Source of the DNA: Candidatus Solibacter sp.
Lineage (GTDB): Bacteria > Acidobacteriota > Terriglobia > Bryobacterales > Bryobacteraceae
Direction: 5' to 3'
Assembly: GCA_017883355.1 (NCBI GenBank)
Contig: JADGNS010000167.1
Coordinates: 1-8,054 of the forward strand
Length of the DNA: 8,054 nucleotides
This document shows, in pieces, positions 1 to 5,538 of this stretch. A model generated the notes under the pieces. The model saw nothing but the letters and a program-made list of their open reading frames with translations. It searched no databases and was not told where the DNA came from. The translations under genes and the position numbers were made by a program. Positions within the stretch are counted from its first letter, which is position 1. Each line of letters starts with the position of its first letter.

Positions 1-683
1 GGGTTGGAGAGGTACAGCACGGGGTCGCCAGTGGAGCGGAACTTCACGCCCTGGTACTGGCTGGGCAGAAAGCCGGCGCCCCACAGGCGGTCGTAGAGCG
101 GCTGCCCGCCACCCGAATTGGAGATCATCACGCAGAAGGCCGGCAGATCCTCGGTCTCGCACCCGATTCCATACGACACCCACGCGCCCAGACTCGGCCG
201 GCCGCCCAGGCGGAAGCCCGTCTGCGCCATGGTCACCGCCGGATCGTGATTGATCTCTTCGGTGTTCACGCTCTTGAGGAAGGTCAGGCGGTCGGCGATC
301 TTCGCCGTGTAGGGCAGCAGTTCGCTGACCCACGCTCCCGATTGGCCGTGCTGCGCGAACGCGAACTTCGAGGGGACCACGGGAAAGCTCGATTGCGTGG
401 CCGACATGCCGGTAAGGCGCTGGCCGCCGCGCACGGACTCCGGCAAATCGGTCCCCTGGAACTCGCGCAAGCGCGGCTTGTAGTCGAACAACTCAAACTG
501 CGAGGGGCCGCCCGATTGGAACAGGTAGATCACGCGCTTGGCCGTGGCTGGGAAATGCGGCAGGCCGGCGAGCCCGCCGTGAGCCGCGGCCCGCGCATCG
601 CGCCCCCACAGGCCGGCCAGCGCCGCCAGACCGACGCCCGTCGAATTCACTCCGAAGAAGTGCCGCCGCGTCATGCCGTCCAT
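1..683 (-). CDS. DUF1501 family protein, Tat-exported, C-terminal part missing (window edge)
   Basis: The reading frame starts at ATG 683 and stays open to the window edge, giving 227 complete codons of a family usually about 400-500 residues long. The N-terminus MDGMTRRHFFGVNS carries a twin-arginine motif (RRHFF, residues 6-10) followed by a hydrophobic stretch (about 15-26), so Tat export is likely. Family landmarks are the FQSGGPSQFELFDYKP segment (residues 55-70), NHDPAV (145-150), and PSLGAWVSYGIG (163-174). DUF1501 proteins belong to the alkaline phosphatase/sulfatase-like fold group, but no activity is established for most of them. The start at 683 is preferred over the in-frame ATG at 674 because AAGGAG lies 5 nt upstream of it. 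The gene follows the DUF1549/DUF1553 gene after 2 nt, the usual partnership in Planctomycetota, Verrucomicrobiota and Acidobacteriota, so the two are very probably co-transcribed and act together outside the cytoplasm. Confidence 0.9.
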   Translation of the reverse strand, partial: MDGMTRRHFFGVNSTGVGLAALAGLWGRDARAAAHGGLAGLPHFPATAKRVIYLFQSGGPSQFELFDYKPRLREFQGTDLPESVRGGQRLTGMSATQSSFPVVPSKFAFAQHGQSGAWVSELLPYTAKIADRLTFLKSVNTEEINHDPAVTMAQTGFRLGGRPSLGAWVSYGIGCETEDLPAFCVMISNSGGGQPLYDRLWGAGFLPSQYQGVKFRSTGDPVLYLSN

Positions 684-685
684 GC

Positions 686-3600
686 TTACTCCTTGGAAAT
701 CGTCTCGTCGAGGTTCAACAGCAGGCTGGCCACGCTGGCATACGCCGCAAGTTCCCGCTCGTCGAGCCCCGGCCGCACCGGCGATTCGCCCTGCTGGAGG
801 AACTCGTGCGCGGCGCCCGCGTCGGCGCGAAAGCCCGCCAGAAAGCCGTCCAGAGCTTTCACCAGCGCCTGCCGCCGCGGCGCATCGGGCGCGCGCCCCA
901 GCACCAGGCGATATCCGTAGCTCACGCGCGCCTCCGCCGCTGCGCCGCCCTCCGTCATCATGCGCTCCGCCAGTTTGCGCGCGGCCTCCAGAAAGGCGAC
1001 GTCGTTCATCAGCTCCAACGCCTGTAGCGGCGAGTTGGTGCGGTTTTCGAACACCGAGCACTGCTCGCGATTGGGCGAATCGAAGTTCACCATGAAGGGC
1101 GGCGCCACCGTGCGCTTCCAGTAGGAATACAGGCTCCGCCGGTACAAACCCTCGCCCGTATCCTGCTTGTAGCCCGAACCGCCGGCCAGTTCCTGCCACA
1201 AACCGGCGGGCTGGTACGGCTTCACTGAAGGGCCGCCCACCTTCTCCACCAGCAGTCCCGAAACCGCCAGCGCCTGATCGCGAATCACCTCCGGACCCAG
1301 CCGGAAGCGCGGACCGCGCGCCAGCAGCCGGTTATCGGGATCCTTCGCCAGAAGCTCCGCTGTGACGAGCGATGCCTGGCGGTAGGTGGCGGACATTACG
1401 ATCGTCTTCTGGATCGCCTTGACGTCCCAGCCGGACTCCATGAATTCGCAGGCCAGCCAGTCGAGCAGTTCCGGATGGACGGGAAACTCGCCCTGGGCGC
1501 CAAAATCGTCCACCGTTTTGACGATGCCGAAGCCGAAGTAGGATTGCCAGAAGCGGTTGACGGCGACGCGCGCGGTCAGCGGATTGGTGCGGTTCACCAG
1601 CCACCGCGCCAGGCCGAGACGATCCTTCTCCCACTCCGGGCGCGGTGCGGCGAGAACCTCGGGCAACCCCGCCGTCACGGGCTCGCCCGGGGCGTCGTAG
1701 GCCCCGCGCTTGAGCAGGAACGTGTCGCGTGGGGTGGCTCCGTCCGCCATTACCATGACGCTGGGGATGGCGGCGTAATACGCCTTGCGCTCGCGCCGCA
1801 GCGATGTCAGCTCGTCGCGGGCGCTGCGGATCTCGGGCGCGGCTTCGCGTTCCAGAAAATATGCCGCCAGCCTCGCCGCCTGCGCCGGGGCCGATTCGCC
1901 CGCCGCGACGATGGCGGCCTCCTCCGGCCCGAGCGCCCGATTATAGATGCTGACATTCTCGATGGTTCCCGTGAAGCGCAGACCGCTGCCCGCGCCGATG
2001 CGCAGCGGCGTTTTCGGATGATGGATCGGCTCCGTGTTCTGGTCGAACAGCACCCTGAGGGCCACGGGCGCGCCGTTAAGGTAGATGCGTACGCCCGCGG
2101 CTTTGCGCTCGCCATCGTAGGTCACCAACACATGCTGGCGCGCGCCCATCGCGATAGGCGCCGCACTCTCCACGCGAATGCCGAGATCCGTCCAGCGCCG
2201 CAGGATGTGCACGCGGATCTTGCCATCCACCAGGAGCAGCGCGTGCCCCATGCCTTCGAAATAATCCTCCACGTGGGACACGATGCCGCCGCTGGCAGAC
2301 TCCGGCTGAATCCACGCTGCCATGGTGAACGGCTGCAGGTAGTCGAAATCGGCGATCTTGCCGTCGGCTTCCAGATAGTGTTTGCCGTCGAAGTGCTGCG
2401 GCGGCTCGCCCGCCGGCCACGCGCAGTCGGCCGCGCCCGCGTCGCACCCCGCCGCCTTTGCTGCCTCCCTGCCGGAGCGGAAGACGAGCCCTTCGGGGGG
2501 GATCCAATCCGCCAGGGCGGCGGGCGCCGCGCTGCGCTCCCAGGCACTCTGCGCGGCGCGCAATTCGGGCTGCACCCCCTCCCAGCGGGCTTGCGCTTCC
2601 GCGATCTGTGCATCGAGCGCGGCCAGTTTCTGCGTGTGTTCGGAAAGCGGCGCCTTGACCAGCGGCTCTTCGTTGCCGTAATTCCAGACGAAACCTTTCT
2701 CGTCGGGGATCCGATTGAAGTAGGCGAAGAGCCGGTAGAATTCCTTCTGCGAGATGGGGTCGTACTTGTGATCGTGACAGCGCGCGCAGCCCATGGTGAG
2801 GCCCAACCAGACGGTGGCGGTGGTCTGCGCGCGGTCCGCCACGTACTCCACGCGATACTCCTCCGGAATGATGCCGCCTTCGCCGGAGGTGCGGTGATTG
2901 CGGTTGAAGCCGGTGGCGATGCGCTGGGCGAGCGTCGCATCCGGCAGCAGATCTCCGGCCAGTTGCTCGATGGTGAAACGGTCGTAGGGCAGATTGCGAT
3001 TGAACGCCTCGATCACCCAATCGCGCCAGCGCCACATGTCGCGCGGCCCGTCGGTCTGGTAGCCGTTGGTGTCGCCGTAGCGCGCCGCTTCCATCCAGCG
3101 AAACGCCATGCGCTCGCCATAGCGTGGCGAGGCGAGCAGCCCGTCCACCACCTTGCCATAGGCGTCCGGCGAGGCATCCTGGACAAACGCAGCGATCTGG
3201 GCGGGCGTGGGCGGAAGACCGGTCAGGTCCAGACTCACGCGGCGCAGCAGGGTCGCCCTATCGGCTTCGGCGGCCGGATGCAGTCCCTCGCGTTCGAGCC
3301 GGCTCAGGATGAAGCGGTCGATGGGGTTGCGCACCCAATTCTGGTCGCGAACCGTGGGCAGCACCGGCCGCAGGGGTGGGAGGAACGACCAGAACGGCTG
3401 CCAGCGGGCCCCTTGGGCGATCCAGCGCCGTAGTTTGTCGATCTCGGCGGCGCCCAGTGGGGCGCGCCCGGAATATGCCGGAGGCATGCGGAGAGCGGTG
3501 TCGGGGGAAGCCACCCGCCGCAGTAGTTCGCTCCGCTCCGGATCGCCCGGCACGATCGCCAGGCGGCCCCCGGCGAGAGAGATCCGCGCGCCGGCTTCCG

Positions 3601-3775
3601 TGTCGAAGCGCAATTTGGTCTGCCGCTTGCCCGCATCCGGACCGTGGCAGGCAAAACACCGATCGGAGAGAATCGGGCGGATATCCCGATTGAATTCGAT
3701 CTCCTGGCCGGAGAGCGCGGCGCTAGCCAGCAAGGCGAATACGCCCACCGCGGCCCCCGCTTTCCCTTGAACCAT
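686..3775 (-). CDS. Planctomycete-type cytochrome c / DUF1549 / LamG / DUF1553 protein (PSD1 type)
   Basis: A 1029-residue exported protein of unknown biochemical role. Residues 1-23 form a signal peptide (MVQGK then a hydrophobic run ending near LSG). A planctomycete-type cytochrome c domain follows: the heme motif CFACH is at 40-44 and the likely distal Met lies in LRMPP (95-99). DUF1549 spans about 149-356 and ends with a second CxxCH, CARCHDHKYDP (330-340). Residues about 380-412 look coiled-coil. A LamG/concanavalin-like domain occupies about 457-625, ending in the typical GTIENVSIYNRAL. DUF1553 covers about 712-1000 (RVAVNRFWQSYFGFG, NREQCSVFENRTNSPLQALE). A GTG at 3808 would add 11 residues, but ATG 3775 is chosen because it has GAGGGG 8 nt upstream and places the signal peptide at the very N-terminus. 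It is first in an operon with the DUF1501 gene. The LamG insert suggests polysaccharide or surface-glycan binding, and the cytochrome part suggests redox activity; both are inference. Confidence 0.93.
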   Translation of the reverse strand: MVQGKAGAAVGVFALLASAALSGQEIEFNRDIRPILSDRCFACHGPDAGKRQTKLRFDTEAGARISLAGGRLAIVPGDPERSELLRRVASPDTALRMPPAYSGRAPLGAAEIDKLRRWIAQGARWQPFWSFLPPLRPVLPTVRDQNWVRNPIDRFILSRLEREGLHPAAEADRATLLRRVSLDLTGLPPTPAQIAAFVQDASPDAYGKVVDGLLASPRYGERMAFRWMEAARYGDTNGYQTDGPRDMWRWRDWVIEAFNRNLPYDRFTIEQLAGDLLPDATLAQRIATGFNRNHRTSGEGGIIPEEYRVEYVADRAQTTATVWLGLTMGCARCHDHKYDPISQKEFYRLFAYFNRIPDEKGFVWNYGNEEPLVKAPLSEHTQKLAALDAQIAEAQARWEGVQPELRAAQSAWERSAAPAALADWIPPEGLVFRSGREAAKAAGCDAGAADCAWPAGEPPQHFDGKHYLEADGKIADFDYLQPFTMAAWIQPESASGGIVSHVEDYFEGMGHALLLVDGKIRVHILRRWTDLGIRVESAAPIAMGARQHVLVTYDGERKAAGVRIYLNGAPVALRVLFDQNTEPIHHPKTPLRIGAGSGLRFTGTIENVSIYNRALGPEEAAIVAAGESAPAQAARLAAYFLEREAAPEIRSARDELTSLRRERKAYYAAIPSVMVMADGATPRDTFLLKRGAYDAPGEPVTAGLPEVLAAPRPEWEKDRLGLARWLVNRTNPLTARVAVNRFWQSYFGFGIVKTVDDFGAQGEFPVHPELLDWLACEFMESGWDVKAIQKTIVMSATYRQASLVTAELLAKDPDNRLLARGPRFRLGPEVIRDQALAVSGLLVEKVGGPSVKPYQPAGLWQELAGGSGYKQDTGEGLYRRSLYSYWKRTVAPPFMVNFDSPNREQCSVFENRTNSPLQALELMNDVAFLEAARKLAERMMTEGGAAAEARVSYGYRLVLGRAPDAPRRQALVKALDGFLAGFRADAGAAHEFLQQGESPVRPGLDERELAAYASVASLLLNLDETISKE
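689..694 (-). promoter_or_regulatory. Ribosome binding site of the DUF1501 gene, inside the upstream gene's last codons
   Basis: On the minus strand the last codons of the upstream gene read AAG GAG TAA, and AAGGAG is a full Shine-Dalgarno core placed 5 nt before the ATG at 683. The signal lies in coding sequence and ends directly at the stop codon, which suggests that termination of the first gene and initiation of the second are coupled. It also decides between the two in-frame ATGs at 683 and 674. Confidence 0.75.
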
Positions 3776-3783
3776 GTGCGTTT

Positions 3784-3789
3784 CCCCTC
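3784..3789 (-). promoter_or_regulatory. Ribosome binding site supporting the ATG start at 3775
   Basis: GAGGGG on the minus strand sits 8 nt before the ATG at 3775. It favours this start over the GTG at 3808, which would put eleven polar and charged residues before the signal peptide. A TAAAAT hexamer (minus strand, 3814-3809) could be a -10 element for this operon, but I find no -35 partner. Confidence 0.55.
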
Positions 3790-3853
3790 TACGTGCCGGC
3801 GCAACCACATTTTACATGAATTGTCTCCCGCCCCCCGGCCCGCAAAACTCCAA

Positions 3854-3870
3854 GGAATTTTGGGAATTCC
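3854..3870. repeat. Small inverted repeat GGAATT-N5-AATTCC in the divergent intergenic region
   Basis: The two 6-bp arms GGAATT and AATTCC are exact reverse complements around a 5-bp spacer, within the 159-bp region between the divergent DUF1549/DUF1553 and IPT/TIG genes. The repeat lies just upstream of the candidate plus-strand -35 element at 3881. It could be an operator half-site pair. Arms of this length occur by chance, although AT-rich arms are less expected in GC-rich DNA. No regulator is identified. Confidence 0.25.
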
Positions 3871-3880
3871 GGCACGGCCC

Positions 3881-3909
3881 TTGATATTCGGACTCAATGG
3901 ACATACCAT
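3881..3909 (+). promoter_or_regulatory. Candidate sigma-70-type promoter for the IPT/TIG gene
   Basis: TTGATA (3881-3886, five of six matches to TTGACA) is followed after exactly 17 nt by TACCAT (3904-3909, four of six matches to TATAAT). The predicted start point near 3916 would leave a leader of about 20 nt that includes AAAGGA (3917-3922) before the ATG at 3935. Spacing and position fit well, but the -10 match is weak. Confidence 0.4.
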
Positions 3910-3934
3910 CAGAGTCAAAGGAACGGATATTCAG

Positions 3935-4270
3935 ATGAAACTGTCTTCTGTAGTGGCGCTTCTGTTCGCTGCGACTCTTGTGCTGTTCGCCCAGGAGGCG
4001 ATGCCCCGCATGTCCGCGGTCGATCCGTCGAGTGGGAAGGTAGGTGACGTCGTTGCCGTTACCGGCGAGAACCTCGATAAGGCCAACGTCAGTAAGGTTT
4101 ACCTCACCGACGATAAGAATGATTTCGTGTGCGAGGTCACCGAGCAGACTGCCACCGCGATCAAGTTCAAGATTCCGGAGAAGGCAACAGGCCGCCTGGC
4201 GCTGATGATTCTGACCACCGGCAAGGAACCCAAGCTCATCACGCAGCCGGTAAAAGTGACCATTGAGTAG
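3935..4270 (+). CDS. Small secreted single IPT/TIG-domain protein
   Basis: A 111-residue protein beginning MKLSSVVALLFAATLVLFAQ: a clear signal peptide, probably cleaved after Ala19 (LFA-QE). The rest is one IPT/TIG immunoglobulin-like fold. The opening strand reads SAVDPSSGKVGDVVAVTGEN (residues 27-46), with the family's P-x-S/x-G-x-x-G-D-x-V-x-x-x-G-x-N pattern, and is followed by alternating beta-strand segments ending in QPVKVTIE. Such domains usually serve binding or adhesion in larger surface proteins; here one stands alone, so the partner or ligand is unknown. The frame is open far upstream (to 3644), but the upstream part overlaps the opposite gene and lacks protein-like character, so the ATG at 3935 preceding the signal peptide is chosen. 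The ribosome site (AAAGGA, 12 nt away) is loosely spaced. By eye the gene is less GC-rich at third positions than its neighbours. It is transcribed divergently from the DUF1549/DUF1553 operon. Confidence 0.85.
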   Translation: MKLSSVVALLFAATLVLFAQEAMPRMSAVDPSSGKVGDVVAVTGENLDKANVSKVYLTDDKNDFVCEVTEQTATAIKFKIPEKATGRLALMILTTGKEPKLITQPVKVTIE

Positions 4271-4281
4271 GCCGTTCGTGG

Positions 4282-4301
4282 GGCAGGCGCTTCCGCCTGC
4301 C
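4282..4301. repeat. Perfect 8-bp palindromic hairpin between convergent genes
   Basis: GGCAGGCG (4282-4289), loop CTTC (4290-4293) and CGCCTGCC (4294-4301) form a perfect hairpin in the 53-bp gap between the stop codons of the IPT/TIG gene (plus) and the TPR gene (minus). There is no T-run on either strand, so it is not a classical Rho-independent terminator, although it could still slow polymerase or protect the 3' ends of both transcripts. Its compact palindrome and intergenic, convergent position also fit a dispersed REP-like element. Only one copy occurs in this window, so repeat status is an inference. Confidence 0.5.
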
Positions 4302-4323
4302 AACCGCGGAGGGGTCCATCCTT

Positions 4324-5493
4324 CTACATGCGCCGGTATGGCGTGTCGAGATACTTCCTGGATTCCTGCGCCGCTTCCGCCTGCGGAGCATAAGCGATGG
4401 CTTTCCGGTATGCTTCGATAGCCTCGGCCCGCCGGTGCTTCATGTCGTAGATCTGCCCCATGCGCAGATACGCCTGCACACCGGTGGAGAGGTCCACGTC
4501 TTCGCCGGCGGAGACGACCTTCTTCATGTTCTCCAGCGACCGGTCGAGATCGTTGTACCAGAATTGAATCGATCCCTGCTGGTAGTAGATCTTCTCCCAC
4601 GGCAACCGGTCGAAGCCGGGCGCGTGGCCGGCCTTGAGCCGCGCCACCTCTTCCAGCGCCTGCAATCCGCGGACGCCATCGCCCGCCTGGCTGTACATCT
4701 GCCCCAGTTCCATGCGCAGGAGATAGTTTCGCGGATAGCGGCGGATGAGGTCCTGCACCAGCGGCACCGCCAGCTTGCTCTGGCCCTCGCGGCGGTATAG
4801 CGCGCAGAGGAAGATCTCGGCGTCCAGGCGGTTCAGCCTGCCGTTCCGGGCCACGTCCTGCACCGTCCGTATGCCCTTCTCCTTGTCGCCGCGAATGCCG
4901 ATCAGGAAGCCCAGCATCTTATATCCCAAGGGCAGGCTGCCCATGATGTAATCGTGCAACCCCTGCACCAGGCGGGCGTCCACGTTGTTGGGCTCCAGTT
5001 CGCTGATGCGGTTGTGCAGCTTGCGCGCGGCGGTGGCGTCGCGCAGCGCATCGTGCCACGCCTTCTTGACCACCCAGAAATAGTCGGAGCGCAGGCCGTA
5101 GGCGATCCCGCCGGCGTACATGGCGGCGGTGTCCTTGGGATTCCGCTTGAGCTGCGCGTCGGCCAGCGACATGGCCTTGCCGATCTCCTCCAAAATGCGC
5201 TTCTCGGTCTCGGGCGCGGGATTCAGCTTGGGACGCCGCAGAAAAGAATTGCTGCCCGAGACGAGTTCGCTTTCCAGCGCCCCGTTGCGGAACATCTCCC
5301 GGAAGATGAGCGACTGCGCCAGGTGGTTGTGCAGGTCGGGCACATTGGGATTTTGCGCGATGGCCTTTTCAAAGTCGGCGATGGCCTGGTCGTAATCCAG
5401 GTTGTAGAAGTGGTTGAACCCCTGGTCGATCAGGGTTTGTTGCCCGCCCAGCGGCGCGGCGACGAGTGCCAGGAGCAAGGCAAGCCGGAGCAT
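4324..5493 (-). CDS. Secreted tetratricopeptide-repeat protein
   Basis: A 389-residue protein with a signal peptide (MLRLALLLALVAAPLGG, probably cut before QQ; no lipobox Cys). It is largely alpha-helical with TPR units: about 22-50 (GFNHFYNLDYDQAIADFEKA), about 224-255 with the next unit 257-287, and about 338-371 (YLRMGQIYDMKHRRAEAIEA). The stretch between (about 60-200) is less regular and includes long helices with Trp/Tyr-rich patches (DYFWVVKKAW). TPR proteins act as protein-interaction scaffolds; nothing here indicates an enzyme, and I do not recognise a named family. It lies 45 bp downstream of the hydroxyproline dehydratase gene on the same strand, so it may be read through from that operon. 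A GATAAT hexamer (5507-5502, minus strand) could instead give it a promoter, but I see no -35. AGAGG stands only a few bases before the start. Confidence 0.88.
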   Translation of the reverse strand: MLRLALLLALVAAPLGGQQTLIDQGFNHFYNLDYDQAIADFEKAIAQNPNVPDLHNHLAQSLIFREMFRNGALESELVSGSNSFLRRPKLNPAPETEKRILEEIGKAMSLADAQLKRNPKDTAAMYAGGIAYGLRSDYFWVVKKAWHDALRDATAARKLHNRISELEPNNVDARLVQGLHDYIMGSLPLGYKMLGFLIGIRGDKEKGIRTVQDVARNGRLNRLDAEIFLCALYRREGQSKLAVPLVQDLIRRYPRNYLLRMELGQMYSQAGDGVRGLQALEEVARLKAGHAPGFDRLPWEKIYYQQGSIQFWYNDLDRSLENMKKVVSAGEDVDLSTGVQAYLRMGQIYDMKHRRAEAIEAYRKAIAYAPQAEAAQESRKYLDTPYRRM

Positions 5494-5538
5494 CTACCTC
5501 TATTATCCGATGATTCCGGCCCGCGCCATCGCGCGCCG

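Noticed and set aside
1475..3433. Long open frame (652 codons) on the plus strand, antisense to the DUF1549/DUF1553 gene
   Set aside because: It mirrors a strongly supported gene. In GC-rich DNA the opposite strand often lacks stops, and the translation is rich in Arg/Gly/His without domain-like order or a signal.
3776..3808. GTG start at 3808 for the DUF1549/DUF1553 gene
   Set aside because: The added eleven residues are charged and precede a perfect signal peptide; the ATG at 3775 has a ribosome binding site at a good distance.
3644..3934. Upstream in-frame extension of the IPT/TIG gene to 3644
   Set aside because: It would overlap the start of the DUF1549/DUF1553 gene on the other strand and bury the signal peptide inside the protein. 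The ATG at 3935 fits export.
4372..4384. 13-nt sequence identical to part of the 4282-4301 hairpin, inside the TPR gene
   Set aside because: It lies in coding sequence (an Ala/Glu-rich stretch) and lacks the palindromic partner arm, so chance is the simpler explanation.
5522..5535. CGCGC-CATC-GCGCG hairpin in the gap after hypD, as a terminator
   Set aside because: It has only five base pairs and no T-run in very GC-rich DNA, where such stems are common by chance.
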